64,000 nucleotides of DNA from Ottelia alismoides (taxonomy: Eukaryota; Streptophyta; Magnoliopsida; Alismatales; Hydrocharitaceae), in NCBI GenBank assembly GCA_037367405.1, contig JAZKJV010009324.1:1-64000 (forward strand), in the 5' to 3' direction. Within the stretch, counting starts at the first letter, position 1. Each line of letters begins with the position of its first letter. Below are positions 32,201 to 45,603 of this stretch, piece by piece. The notes below the pieces were generated by a model. It was given only the letters and a program-made list of their open reading frames with translations. It made no database searches and had not been told where the DNA came from. The translations under genes and the position numbers were made by a program.

Positions 32201-34965
32201 CTTCATCGATCTATCCCAGCCATCTCCGTCAACCCTGAAGCCAGCCCATCGCAAGCGAGCTCGAGGGGTGAAGGATTCACCCCTCTGGCCCCGTCGTAGG
32301 CTCCAGAATGCCTCTATTAGCCAGAAATAAATCGGAGAAGGGGAGGTCGCCGCCGCAACGTAGAAAGGGGGAAGAACAAACTCAAGAACAAGCAAAGCAC
32401 AGATGTGCGACACGTGTCTTCAACGAACGTCCCAGATTATGGCACATATTCTAATCTCAACTGTGGATTTCGAAACGGTGGACATTTTGCATCATAAACC
32501 CGGATGATTTCCAGATATTCCATGTTGCTCCAGTATTTTCCAAAAATTAAATTTAGGTCCCCGCACAGGGACCTAAATGCTATAAAAAATTCTTTTCTTT
32601 GTAGTTTAGTCCCCACTAGGGACCATTTTGTAACAGGATAATTATTTTTTCTTGCATTTGTTTCCCTGACTTGTAGGGGTATTTTGGACCCTTATTTTAT
32701 TATATTTTCTTTTTATTATATTTTCTTCCTAAATTTTTAGGGTAGTTACGCAACTACACCAGCTTTATTTCTAGATATTTTTTATGGCTTTTCATCGCTT
32801 CTTTCTTTGATTTGATTTTTGTAAGGTCAAGTCAATTTTGAGTTTTTTCTTGAATTAGTTGTAAAACCAAGAATAAAGTGCAGTTTTCAAGATTTATCTC
32901 TTTCATCGAAAAATGAAGTATTAATATTCTGCCTCCTCGAGTTCAACACAAGCACACTTACTTGGATAAATAATATAGTGTAGACGAAATAGGAGAGAGA
33001 AGAAAAAGCTGCTCTACTATTTCGTTGACTTTTATTTGATCAACGCGTCTTTTGCCTTCGCGGTTCCTTCTACAACCGACACCTCTACATTTTCTTTTAA
33101 CAGCAAGCTGAAGCCACGTTTATCTCCTTTATAAACAATTTCTTTCATAACTTGTAGTGGTTTATCTTTATAAATCATTTCCTTGCATACTTGTAATGGT
33201 TTATCTTTTTAAACAATTTATTTGTATAACTCTCATGTACGTATCTTCTTGTATGTTTTCAACAATTAGCACTCGTGGTCCATGTCATGACTTGATAGTG
33301 TAGTTACAACTGTAGATGACTTAGCTTTTGCCTTTGTGGTACCTTACAACCATACACCCCTTGCGACATTACCCCTTGGGCTAACACGACCCCTTGCGGT
33401 CGTCCATGTGACTCTTTATGAGTTTGTGCCTTAAATCTTGTTGAATTTTTCAATGGAGGAGTTAATTATTGTATTCTTATTCATCATTGCTACAGTAATT
33501 GATTAAGTAATCCATATATGCAACCATTTCATTATCATTTTTCATTATTTCAGTATGAGAATACTTACGAATCATGTAATCAACATATAAAGATAAGATG
33601 CGTCACATATCCATACTGACTTGTTTACTAAGATAATCAAATATATATATATAAGTTATAAATTACATGCATAATACTTTATTCCAATAAATCTTAACTT
33701 ACCACATACAACTGATTGCCGATATTCCTCCAAAATCATTGATGTGTATGCATATATCTATATTATATTTTTATTTTTTATATACGTACAACTCATCTTT
33801 CATTTACAAGTCAATCCCTTTTTCCTTAAGGTTCACAGCATCTGTACTAATAAATACTTGTCACCAAAATATTATTGAATAAAGAATAAAACCCTATTAG
33901 ATATGCATCCGATCCAATATGTATGAGATTAAATATTTTCGCATTATAATATTACAAATAAGTATGTTAGTCATAATTAGTTTTCTTATTTAAAAGAATT
34001 AGATTTACCATGTTACTATATTAGCCATGACCCACTAAGTAATTGCTTAACTAACATGTAATACCTTGGAATGGACATGGTCTAATTTGTATCATGAAGA
34101 AGGATCACACCTACAAAATACTAAGCAACTGACCCTACGCACAAATTTTTAAAAACTAACCATCGACAATATATATATTTCACAGACCGTTGATTAAAAT
34201 AGTACCTTCACATTTGTATTTCGATGTAAGTGATTACACAATATTTCCACACTTGCAATGTTAGAGGCAATGGAACATATATCATAATTATTGATAATAT
34301 TAACCCCTGTGGTATCTTTTTGTGGGTTTCTTTACCAAGACAATCTTTCTCCCACATGTAATCCAATGTCTTGTGAAGAACAGAGAGATACACACAAAGT
34401 TTTATTTCAAGACATATGATATCTGGGAATGATGACAACCAATAAAAATCAATCTTGCAATCAGGTAGTTCTGGTCCTAACGGTCCTCCATATACATGTT
34501 CATATCTTGTTCAAAATCAAGTCACTATATATGTAATGTCATATGAAATCGACGCATACATTAAGAGATTATATTTTAGATGTAATCATTGTTTATATGA
34601 AATCCTATAGTGATACATATCTAATCCGAGCTTGACTCTCCTTGTTGCTTTCGTTAGAAGAACTCTTTTTGGTCCCGTATCCGCACTCTCCTCCTCTGAT
34701 TCGATGCCATCATCTCCTGCGATGGAGTTGAATCTTCCATAAGATCTCTTTTTCTCTCTTTCCTCTCTCCCTCTCTCCATTTGCACAAGATTGGAAAAAG
34801 GTGGCGTGTGATTTGGAGGCCTTATGTTTCTTTTAGTTCTTGTTAATGAGAGGAATAAATGGGGTATTAAATATCGTTTAATTGATATTCTAATTTTGAT
34901 TGCCATCATAATGCAAATAGGAAATTATGGAAACCTGACCAAGGGCTAAAATTTGAGTCGTTACA
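29300..34965 (-). repeat. 5' LTR of element D, interrupted by solo LTR E
   Basis: TGTAACGAAACGG at 29300 to CGTTACA at 34965. The parts 29300-30145 and 33131-34965 align end to end with 23711-26417. The intervening 2985 bp are solo LTR E plus one TSD copy. Confidence 0.85.
30146..33125 (+). mobile_element. Element E: solo Athila-like LTR inside the element D LTR
   Basis: It is flanked by the 5-bp duplication ccttt (30141-30145 and 33126-33130). The empty site is visible in the other LTR of D (CACCTTTATAAACC near 24588). It begins TGATGAATCCATGATTCATT, like the other Athila-like LTRs. It has the same layout: AT-rich 1.2 kb, GC-richer core (about 31350-32450, with ATACGTGTCAG and GACACGTGTC) and AT-rich tail. 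Near 32930 it shares the CCTCCTCGAGTTC..AC segment with the element A LTR (CCTCCCTGAGTTCGATC near 3261). The right end reads ...GTTTATCT rather than CA, so that end has mutated or is placed a few bases off. A solo LTR arises by recombination between the two LTRs of a full element. Confidence 0.8.
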
Positions 34966-34970
34966 GTTGA

Positions 34971-35174
34971 GTTATCTTATAATTTGTTGGGTACGTTTAA
35001 TTCGTCTCCTATATAATGTACACCCCCCATCTTTTCCAGATGTGTTAGTGAAGAGTGCCCTAATCTCTACTGTGTGGGAGATTTGGTTTTGTGCCTCCTT
35101 GATTTTCCCCCATTTTAAGGTTTCCACATAAATTTCCTTCTCCTTTGTGATGTTGTTCTTGTGCACTTTCAACA
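34971..35174 (+). repeat. Element C: short copia-type LTR (remainder)
   Basis: Together with 23705-23710 it forms an LTR of about 210 bp, from TGTTGA to TTTCAACA. It contains a TATA-like CTATATAATG near 35010. The end is fixed by the PBS that follows. The LTR size suggests a small-LTR copia or a TRIM. The partner LTR was not found in the window. Confidence 0.5.
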
Positions 35175-35186
35175 TGGTATCGGAGC
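35175..35186 (+). other. Primer-binding site of element C (tRNA-iMet, 11/12)
   Basis: TGGTATCGGAGC directly follows TTTCAACA, one change from TGGTATCAGAGC. The context (CAACA, PBS, CCATTGAAGCCATG) is typical of plant copia elements. Confidence 0.65.
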
Positions 35187-35323
35187 CATTGAAGCCATGA
35201 TCATTTCTTCCATTGTTGTAGGATCAATCTAAACAAGCCTTCTTCGTTCTATTTCGAACGCACTTCCCCTTGACGACATACTCCCCCTCTGACGTTTCTC
35301 TTGACGACGCTATACTCCTTCCA
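35187..35323 (+). other. Start of the element C interior
   Basis: It contains a possible gag start ATG at 35204, soon broken by stops. It is cut by copia element F at 35324-35328. Continuation at 45604-45634 is possible but is also claimed by a PBS-like reading for element G. Confidence 0.3.
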
Positions 35324-35328
35324 CCCCT

Positions 35329-37661
35329 TGTTAGACTTGTTAAAAGGTATTGTTTTGTCACGTTCATCTGAAATGAAATGAATAATTGAATGAATGCACT
35401 TTATTATTAAGGTCCCTTTGTACAATTATGATATCTACCATAGTCATATTGAATACTATGCAGATGGGAGGACACAACTGACTTTGAACATGTGATATTC
35501 AATAAAGATCTCTAGTCTAAGAAAGAGATGACAATCTTTCTCTAAAGACTGATTTCCAACTGGCTTCTTGATGCAGGTCCTTTGCATAGGAATGGAGATT
35601 TTAAAGTGTTGGAACAATCAAGTCAAGGAGTTGACTTGAAGGTTGAGATAAACTGAGAGCTGAATCATAACAGCCACGATCAGGCACACATCCTTTGATC
35701 TGAGACAAATATGCATCTATATGCCTGAGTATGCACATTTGACGGACTAATAGGTTGATGACCTAGCAAAAGTCCATATACCGAGGCGTTAATGCGCATA
35801 TGAAGTCGTATTAGATGTATGATCTCTTGAAAGAATCATACAGGTTCATGAACCGGGAGGCAGAGCTTACTCATGAGATATTTTGAGGTCAATATGAATT
35901 ATATGCATGGTCGTCTTGCTTATGGAATAAGACACGAATTTAAGATATTAATATATGCTTTTAGAAATATATGATTAATATTGTCGCTCAATTATCAAAT
36001 GAGAAATCTATTGATACATTCTGAAGAAGACAACCAAAGAAGAGTTTGAACATCATATTTATCAAAGTCTTCTAGTGTGAAGGATGAATGAGTATTCGGA
36101 ATATCCAGGGTTACTTTTGTTGTTGTAATGGATCATCTACCATGAATCTTCTATACCGAAGAAGTGATGAAAGATGATGGACTTTAGTGGCTTCATTTAG
36201 CTAGATGATTTGTGATTTAATTTGATTAAATCTCAATTCATTTGAATCCAATTTTCAATTCCAATACAAATTTCAATGTCTAAATATTGGAAACAGAAAT
36301 GGTCATAGATATGGAAAAATACAAGCTCATTGAGCTTATTTCTTAGCTCCAAATGATTGGACTATGATTAGACATTGTCAAGGAAACTGGATTCAGTTCA
36401 CCGACTCTTTGTCTAGCTCATGGAGAGTGTGATGCGTTTCGTTGAGCTCATTGAGAATGTAAAGTGTTACAGCTCGAGCTCAACATTCGTAGTTGACGGA
36501 TTTTTTGCAAAAATGGTATAACCACTGAAATAAGATAATTATCTGCATTTCAAGTCACTATACATGCATAGTATGATCTTCTCAAAATTATCTCCAAGTA
36601 TCGAAATGCCTATCTCATGACTCCTAATTGGATTAGGACTCATTACCGTTAATTGCAATATTGTAAAAATTATGATTATTACATATTATTAATAAGGGCA
36701 ATTCTATGAATATGATCCACAAACATAACTCATTAATTAATGTGAATAGTGATTCACAATAATTAATATTTATATAGATGTGATTCATATAAATTTCTAT
36801 GAAAACATGATTACATAATTTTTTCAAGGCATGAGATTTTGTGAATTTGATTCACGATAATTTTGCAGATGTAAATTGGATTTACATTTAATTTTGGGCT
36901 CTTGAATATGATTCACAAGATTTAAGGATTAACTCTATAACTTCTTCAATATTGATAATATGATTATCAAGTAAAATAGTTAATAAAATTTGTAACAACT
37001 TCCATATATGGAAGGTGATGTGGCATGTACATATGATTTACACATGGCTCAATATAGTGAAGTTCTAATTGAATTCGAACTCTAAAGTTGTTATTTATTT
37101 TTTAATTAATATTTATTCGAGATAATAAGGAGATGATACTTATTAAATTAAGATTTGGTGTTAGCACTTGGTTTAAAATCCAAGGGCTACCATGGCACAT
37201 GTAGGACATGCGCTTTAAGTACAAAAGGAGGGCAAGGACTTCTTATTTTTATAAGTCCTTTCCTAAATTCCGTGCCCTCTTAGAGAGAGAGAGGCTTGAG
37301 AGTCTATAACTCTCACAACTCTCTTTTGTTGCCCTAGTCAACATTCGGGTTCGTGGGAAGCAACACGACTCATCTCTGCACCCACGAGAGAGAAGTATGT
37401 ATATTAGACTTTATACAGGAGGTTTCTTATTTTAAAATTCTCGCTTCAAAGGTAAACCCTGATATATCTCAATTATTCATCATGAATATCAAAAATTATT
37501 TTTGAAATTATTTCCTTAGAATTTGTTATTTCTGAATGCACAAATATTTGTGCTACATTTTCTAGTTCATACGATGAACTGACATTGTTTTGACAAATTG
37601 TTTGATAAATATTCAGCATTTTCTATGACGTTTAGCAAGAAATTTTTTATTTAATTTCTTT
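35329..37661 (+). repeat. 5' LTR of element F
   Basis: It starts TGTTAGACTTGTTAA after the TSD. It is colinear with 43229-45598: both contain CTAGTTCATACGATGAACTG near the end, and GATTCACA-type short repeats. The right end is approximate, taken from the PBS position. Confidence 0.85.
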
Positions 37662-37664
37662 AAT

Positions 37665-37678
37665 TGATATTAGATTTA
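37665..37678 (+). other. Primer-binding site of element F (tRNA-iMet, decayed)
   Basis: TGATATTAGATTTA compares with TGGTATCAGAGCTT. Most changes are G-to-A or C-to-T. Position just after the LTR end supports it. Confidence 0.45.
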
Positions 37679-39659
37679 TAGTTTATAGGATTTGGATTGC
37701 ATCTAAGTTCGATGAACAATCAGCTAGATCATCATGTTTATGGGGTACATTATCTTGCGACAATTTTAATAATTCGAATGATTCGACAACTTTCAAAGTT
37801 GCTAATGTTTCATCCTATTTTTAAATATAGTTTTGAGATATATTTGAGGTCTAGAAGGTCTACAATCATACTCAAAAGATGCACCAATTATTGGTGACAT
37901 TGGGGAGAAGATTCAGATGTTAAACGTGATCATAGACTCCGATTTCGATCAAAGATTATAGCAAGAAAATATTGATTTTTGGCTACTGCTTTTGGGTCAT
38001 ATATCATGATAAAATACTAATTAATAAATCAATGATCTAGTCCCCAGTCAGTGCAACAAATTTTCGCGCAATTTTGACCTTATGATCTCGAGAAATTGGA
38101 TTTCTACATAGGCGGAGTTGGAAGAGGACAGATCATCTTATTGACTTGTTTCTCATATTTTGGGACTCAAAATTGGAGGAAATATATTTGGTATATTTAC
38201 ATATAGAGTTGGACCTAATATTTTAGAAATATCAGGGTTCGCAATGAATTTTAAGTCCAAGTTATATGATGCTTTCTAATTTAAAGTGTGATGGTCGCAG
38301 CTTGCAAATTTGAATATGAAATCATTGTTTGTTTATTTTGAAAATGTGCAATTGAATAGAATGTATTTACTAATTAACTATATACTTGAATGTTTACAAT
38401 GAATATAGAAATTATGGAATTAATTTGATTGATTTTACGAATTGTCTAGATTGTTGCACCATACATCTTTCATAATTGAAATTGTTTTGATTATAAGAAT
38501 TTTCTAGATTGTTGTACTAGACCTTTTCAAATTAAAAAAAGGATTTTTTTGAATTCAACAAGTGTCTTGTTGCACTAGACCTTTTGAAAATTAAAAAGAA
38601 TATTAAATTCCTAAAATATCTGAGAGATACTATATAGTATCATACACGGTAGAAAGATAAACAAAACCTCCTTAGTACAATATGTACTGATTGTGTTGTC
38701 TCGAATTAATTTGGAGAAGGTGTCTAGGATGTGGAGATGCGCATGGGCTACTTAATTGGCACCCTGCATCTTATTTGCAGCAGAAGAGCTCCTTGTTACC
38801 ATTGTCTGTCCAACCTGGCTGGATCTATTTCGATAAAGGTGGCATGAGGAGTCATGGCGTACTTTAACAACTAAAATTGGAACATTAGATTGTACTAAGT
38901 GAGGGTGTAATATTATATGGTAACATTGGGTATTTAAAAAGATCAAACCCTAGCTGGGAATACTTAAATATGATTGTTTTAATTGGATTAAAACTAATAC
39001 AATAAGCATATATCCTAACTCTATCCCTTAGATTAATCATGAGAATATGATTCGAAATGATTAATCATTAATTTAAACATGATATGAACTAGTCACATGA
39101 TGACATCAGTGGTCTCCCGTCATTACAGAGAACTTTGTCTCCATGGGTTGTATTTTTGGAGATGCTCACGCATAGTCATGACTTTGGAATACAAATTCAC
39201 ATGGATCGAATTCTTCGTTTATCAAAAGAAATGGATTGTATGCACAGTGACCCAATGTTATTCTCCATATTTTTGAGGCGGCATTGGATTGTGCATAACA
39301 TAAATTGATATTTGCTCATTGACAGTGTGTTTAATCGAAAACATGCTAACTCCATATATGTAGGGGGTGTGGGTATTGGAGACCGAACTGAGAATACAAG
39401 TTGGATTTGTAAAGTGGAAAGTGTTCCTACTTCTTTCATTGTAATTGCATTTCTCATATTATTAGGGTGCAATGAAAATGTAAAGAAGACTCATATCTCA
39501 TAGTGAGGCCTTTGCTTAGCTTGCCTCATGCATTGACAACTTATAAGGGAAAGCTTTTCAACGTATAAAAAATATGAGAACTCTTGATTAACACTATTAA
39601 ATTGTTTAATTTCCTTAATCAAGATATTAAAGTGTATTCAATTTTTCCTTTTATTTCAG
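37679..39659 (+). other. Long leader of element F
   Basis: About 2 kb with no frame I can support. Short frames at 37697-37897 and 39312-39503 have no recognisable motif. I could not find ends of a further insertion here. Confidence 0.4.
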
Positions 39660-42600
39660 ATGAAATCTCTCAACTCACTTAACAATATGCTTGATATCAA
39701 TCAGTTGACCAGTCCAAATTATTCGGATTGGATCCATAATTTGGAACTCGTACTTGAGACAGAACACATAACATATGTGCTCTTATCTGTGATGTATGAG
39801 AACCCTCAGACAAAGGATGCATGCAAATTCAACAAAAAGTGGATGAGGATCACTCGATCGCTCGTTACTAATTCTTGGATCATTGTCTAATGTGCTTCAA
39901 AAGCAACTTATAGACATTGAATCCGCTCATGACATCCTCCTGAATCTGTAGGAGATGTATGGAGATTTGAATTTCACTCTTTCTACATTAAAATCCACCG
40001 AGGATATTACGAAGAAAGAATTTCCCTATGATGGTGAAATGGTTGCACATGTTAAAGGGAAGTGCAAGAGGAAGTGTCGGTCTCGGAAAGGTCCGATCCA
40101 AGAGAAGAAGAAAGGTCAAATTGTTAATCAATCTTCTAAAGCTTCAACCCATCTGATACACATAGAGATAGTTGTCTACCATCACTTCAATAAGCCAAAA
40201 TTCTAGAAGAATAACCATCCAGAATATCTAAAGTTCTTAGATAAGGACAAAAGTATAACATTGTCAAATAAGAAATCTACATTCATCATTGAAACCAACT
40301 TACTCACAGGACAAGAAGGAAGTTGGATTGTTGATTCTCGTACTTTTGTAGATGTATGCAATCAGTTGCATATGTTTCAAGACACCATAAATTTTGATCA
40401 AGGGGATAGTCATCCAGATGGGATCCGATGCAACTATTACAGCGACCTCCATTAGAACCTGTAGACTATCATTATCTAGTAGGAGAGTCTTAGACATTAG
40501 AGATTGTCTCTATGCACCAAATGTTAGAAGAAACCTACTATCTGTATGTAAGCTTGTTGGTTAAGGATATACTTTCCTTTTCTGTAATAAACTTATAATA
40601 AATCATTATGATAATTTTATAGTACATGGTTCTCTAACTACAGGCAGACTCTATGAATTGAACGTGTATGATTGTATCATGAATCTCAATACCACTGATA
40701 ACATTAATATTAATACTATTAAAACTCCTAAGCGATCAAGGGAGGATGGAGATCATTTAACTATGATCTAGCATCAAAGACTTGGACATGTGTATATTTA
40801 TAGGATCAATAAACTAGTAAAAGACAGACCTTTGGATTTTCTGTAAGTCTATGATTTACCAACTTATGAACATTGTATTTTTGGGAAAATGTCCGGGGCA
40901 CCCTTCTCTAAGAAAGGTGAATGATGTCAATGTATATCGGACCTAATACATCCCAATGTATGGGGTCCCTTTCGTACTATGACTCGAAATGGACATCGAT
41001 ATTATGTGACCCTTAATGATGATCATTCATGGTAAGATTTAATCTTCTTATTACATCACAAACATGAAATCTTTGAAAAGTTTAAAGAGTTCATGGCTTT
41101 GGTTGAGAACCAAACAAGAAAGAAGATAAAACAGATTCAATTTGACTGAGGTGGCGAATACCTCTCAGATGAATTCAAAGAATTCCTTAAAGAGAGGGGA
41201 ATTATTTCCAATATCACTACTCCAGGTACTCCTCAACTCAACAGAGTTACAGAGAGATGCAACAAAACCATGTAGGACATGGTGAGATGAATGATGAGTA
41301 AATCAAACTTACCTCTCAGTTTCTAGGGACATGCAATAGAGACTACAACTTATGTCCTGAACAAGATTCCATCTAAATCTGTACCCAAAATCCCTCATGG
41401 GATTTGGTATGGTACCAAGCCAAGTGTACAACACTTGAGTATTTGGGGTTGTTTGGTCCATACTAAAACCGTGGATGCAAGCAAGCTAGAATCTTACACT
41501 AGAGAGTGCTACTTCATTGGATAAGTAAAGAACGGTATTGGATACCAATGTTATGATCTTGAGACTCAAAAGGTATTCATTGATAGAGATGTCAAATATC
41601 TGGAAGATGAATTACTTAGAAGTCGAGAAAATAATGAAGTTAAGAAACTAATTGAATCTAGTAAGATCGATGAAGTTCCTACATCAGAAACTGAAGAGAT
41701 AGTTGAAAATGACATGACCGTGCCTCCTAGAAGGAGTTCTAGGGTGGTAAGACAACCTAAAGGTATGAATTCCATGTATCAGAAGAGTTTGATGGTGATC
41801 CAATTTCATTGGATGAAGCTTTGGGTGATCGTGACACAGATAGTTGGATGCACGTAATGAAGTCTGAGATAGACTCCATGCACAAGAATGGTGTATGGAC
41901 CCTCGAAGATCCACCTAAGGGGGTCAAACCAATTGGGTGCAAATGGATCTTCAAAAGATAGAGGGGACCAATGGTAAGGTAGAGAACTTCAAAGAATGAC
42001 TCGTAGCCAAGGGTTACACACAAAGAGAATGCATCGATTACGGTGAGACATTCTCTCTCGTGGACATACTCAAATCCATCAGGGTGTTACTGGTTATAGT
42101 TGTACACCTGGACTATGACATCTGGAAGATGGATGTCAAGACTGCTTTTCTCAATGGATACCTCTAAGAGGATATCTATATAGAGCAGCCCTAGGGCTTT
42201 ATAGCTGAGGAAGGAAAAGTATGCAAGCTAAATAAATCTATCTATTGGCTCAAACAAGATTCTCGTATTTGGAACATCTGATTCGATGAAACTATAAAGA
42301 GTTATGATTTCGTACAGAATCCAGATGAACTATGTGTGTACAAGAAGCTTAGTGGGAGTGCCATCATGTTCATTGTGCTTTATATAGATGACATCCTTAT
42401 CATTGGGAGTGATACATGGATAATGACTAGTCTTAAGATCTGGTTATCCAATACCTTTGAGATGAAAGATCTTGGAGAAGCCTCTTATATCTTAGGTCTA
42501 AAGCTGTTAATAAACATACAAAAGAGGATATTGGGATTGTAACAACAAGGATACATCAAGAATATCTTGGAAAGATTCAACATGGATAATTCCAAGAAAG

Positions 42601-43090
42601 GCCCTTTCCCTTAAGACATGGTATTCACCTATCTAAAGGGATGGCTCCTCAAACTATTGAGGAAAAGAAAGACATGGTCGGATGCCATTACGCATCGGCT
42701 AGGAAGCTTAATGCATGCCATGATGTGTATAAGACTAGATATCTGCCAAGTAATAGGAGTGGTAAGTTGTTACCAATCTTGCTATGAGAGAAACACTAGA
42801 CTGCATTAAAATGTATCTTCAAGTACCTAAGAAGAACTTAAGACTACGTCTTGGTTTATGGAGATAATGATATCCAAGTCTTAGGGTACACCGATTCAGA
42901 TTTCCAATAAGAATTGGATGATTGGAAGTCAACTAAAGGGTTCTTAATTTTGTGGGATGGTAGTACTCTGCGAGTTTTGTGTAGCAAGAAGTAGGACACT
43001 ATGGTTGTTTCAACAAAGTAAAGCATTGGCTACATAAGATGCAATTACTACATTGGATGTAGGTTATGTTCACTTGGGGTATGCAAGATT
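39660..43090 (+). pseudogene. Decayed Ty1/copia gag-pol of element F
   Basis: Domain order is gag, protease, integrase, RT, RNase H. Gag starts at 39660 with QLTSPNYSDWIHNLELVLE (copia gag L.G.NY..W). It then jumps near 39955 from EMYG to STLKSTEDITKKEF, so about 130 residues are deleted. The zinc knuckle is degraded (VYHHFNKPKF then NNHPEYLK). The protease site reads WIVDSRT instead of DSGA (40325). Integrase: HQRLGHVYIYRINKLVKD (40775), WGPFRTMTRNGHRYY (the first catalytic Asp appears lost), QFD-stop-GGEY (41140), PQLNRVTERCNKTM (catalytic Glu kept). RT: WMHVMKSEIDSMHKNGVW (41850), MDVKTAFLNGYL (42130), LYIDDILIIGSD (42380, polymerase site intact), DLGEASYILGLK. RNase H trace: GYTDSDFQ (42887). 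Many in-frame stops abolish function. Confidence 0.9.
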
Positions 43091-43211
43091 GTAACAGAAC
43101 TTAGCATAGTCGCCGGTGACAGAGTAACTAATTAGCTTACCTGGCTAGTTGACAAATAGTCAATGATTAGCACAATTAATATGGGGTTGAGATTTATACA
43201 TGAATGGCTCT

Positions 43212-43228
43212 AAGGGCTAATGGGAGAC
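43212..43228 (+). other. Polypurine tract of element F
   Basis: AAGGGCTAATGGGAGAC precedes the 3' LTR start TTTTGGACTTG (from TGTTGGACTTG), the usual plant copia arrangement. Confidence 0.65.
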
Positions 43229-45598
43229 TTTTGGACTTGTAAGCCATCGATGACCTATTAATGCAATAAAAGTTATTATTTAATCATGTCCATCTAAAAT
43301 GAAATGAATAATTAAATGAATGCACTTTATTTTTAGGGTCCCTTCGTACAATTAGGGTAATGTACCATGACCATATTGATAACAATGCAGCTGAGAGGAA
43401 ACAAATGACTTCAAACAAGTGATATTCAATAAAGATCTCCATTCTGAGAAAGAGATGGCAATCTTTCTCTAAAGATTGATTTCCAACCAACTTTTTCATG
43501 CAGGTCCTCTACATAGGAATGGAGATTCGGAAGTGTTAGAATAATCAAGTCAAAGAATTGACTTGATGAGGTCGACATAAACTAAGACTAGAATCATAAT
43601 TGTCACGATCATGGACACATCCTTTGACCTGAGACAGATATGCATCTATATGCCTTAGTATGCACATTTGACAGACCAATAGGTTGGTGACCTAGACAAG
43701 GTCCATATATCGAAGGAATTTAATATGTCATGCTTATAGTTGATGAATTAGGAGACAAACCTCATTCATGAGAAATTTTGGAGTCAAAATGAATTCTACG
43801 CATGGTCGTCTTGTTTAAGAAATAAGACGAATTCATGTGATTAATATTATCACCCGATTATCAAATGTAAAATCTATTGATACATTCCAAAGAAGACAAT
43901 CAAACCAGGATTATCAAATGTGAAATCAATTGATACATGATGTGAAATCTATTAATATATGCCTTTGTATTTGTCAAAGTCTTCTGGTGTGAAGGATGAA
44001 TGAGTGTTTAGAATACTCAGGGTTACTTTTGTTGTGGTAATGGATCATCTACCTTGACACTTCCATACCGAAGAAGTGATGAAACATGATGGATTTTTGT
44101 GGATCCATTTAGCTAGATGATTTTTTATTTAATTGGATTGAATCACAATTCATTTGAATCCATTTTCAATTTCAATTCCAATTTCAATGTCCAAATATTA
44201 GAAACAGAAATGGTCATGGAAATGGAAATATACAAGCTCCTTGAGCTCATTTCTTAGCTCCAAATGCTTTAGACTGTGATTAGCAATTGTCAAGGAAGCT
44301 GGACATAGCTCACCGACACTTTATCTAGCTCATGGAGAGTGAGATGTGTTTTGTTGAGCTCATTGATAGTGTAAAGTGTTACAACTTGAGCTCAACATTC
44401 GTAGTTAACAGATTTTTGCAAAAATGGTATAAACTCTAAAATTGGATTGTTATCCACATTTCAAGTCACTAAACATGGATAGTATGATCTCTCAGACATT
44501 ATCTCCAAGTTTCTGCATTCTTATCTCACGATTCCTAATTGGATTAGGACTCATACCAATTAAAGGAAATATTGTAATAATTACGATTATTATATATTAT
44601 TGATAAGGGAAATTTTATAAATATGATTCACAAGCATAACTCATTAATTAATGTGAATAGTAATTCAAAATAATTAATAATTTTATAGACTTGATTCATA
44701 TAAATATCTATGTAAATATTATTTACATAATTTTTTTAAGGTATGAGATTTCGTGAATTTGATTCACATTAATTTTGTAGATCTAAATTAGATTTACATT
44801 TAATTTTGGGCTCATTAATATGATTCATAAGCTTTAAGAATTAACTCCATAATTTCTCTAATATCAATAATATGATTATCAAGTGAGCTAGTTAATAAAA
44901 TTTGCAACAACAACTTCCATATATGGAATGTGATGTGGCATGTGCATATGATGTACACATGGCTCCATATGGTTGAGTTATATTTGAATTAGGACTCTAA
45001 AGTTTTGCTTATTTTATTTTAATTAATAATATTGATTGGAGATAATAAGGAGATGATCCTTATTGAATGAGGACTATGTCTTAAGCCTTAATTAAAAATC
45101 CAAGTGCTACCGAGGCACGTGTAGGATTTGTGCTTTCAGTACAAAAGGAGGGCAAGGCCTTATCCTTTTTAAAACAACTAAAAGAGAGCAAGTCATTCTC
45201 TAAATTTTGTACCCCCTTAGAGAGTGATTCTTTAGAGCCTACAACTCTCATAGCTCTCTTCTTGTTTCTCGAGTTGACGTCCGAGTTCGTGGGAAATAAC
45301 ATGACTCATCTCCGCGTCCACAAGAGAAAAGTTTGTAGATCGGACTTGATTTGAGGGGTTTCTTATTTTAGAAACTCACGCTTCAAATGTAAACCCTGAT
45401 CTATATCCATTATTCATTGTGAATATCAAAAAATTATTTTGGAAATTGTTTCCTTAGAATTTGTAATTTCTGAATGCACAAACCATTATGCTACATTTTC
45501 TAGTTCATACGATGAACTGACATTGGTTTGGCAAATTGTTTGCTAAATATTCCGCATTTTATGTGATATGTAGTAAATAATTTTTATTTACTTTTTCA
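43229..45598 (+). repeat. 3' LTR of element F
   Basis: 2370 bp ending ...CTTTTTCA directly before the TSD cccct. Its TG start has mutated to TT. Confidence 0.85.
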
Positions 45599-45603
45599 CC
45601 CCT

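Larger units (their letters stand above)
23711..34965 (-). mobile_element. Element D: Ty3/gypsy chromovirus-type retrotransposon (Del/Tekay-like), gag-less
   Basis: The element is bounded by the 5-bp duplication gttga at 23706-23710 and 34966-34970. LTR ends are TGTAACG and CGTTACA/CATTACA. On the - strand it runs 5' LTR (34965 to 29300), perfect tRNA-iMet PBS, decayed pol (28640 to 26430), PPT and 3' LTR (26417 to 23711). The interior is only about 2.9 kb, and no gag was recognised, so it is a deletion derivative. Its 5' LTR is lengthened by solo LTR E. The two LTRs differ at roughly one base in six over the first 95 bp by eye, so it is old. Confidence 0.85.
35329..45598 (+). mobile_element. 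Element F: Ty1/copia LTR retrotransposon, complete length, inactive
   Basis: TSD cccct at 35324-35328 and 45599-45603. The LTRs are 35329 to about 37661 and 43229-45598. A decayed PBS, gag-pol remnants in copia order (integrase before reverse transcriptase) and a PPT are all on the + strand. The leader between PBS and gag is unusually long, about 2 kb. LTRs differ at many positions, so it is an old insertion. The copia sublineage is not assigned. Confidence 0.9.
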
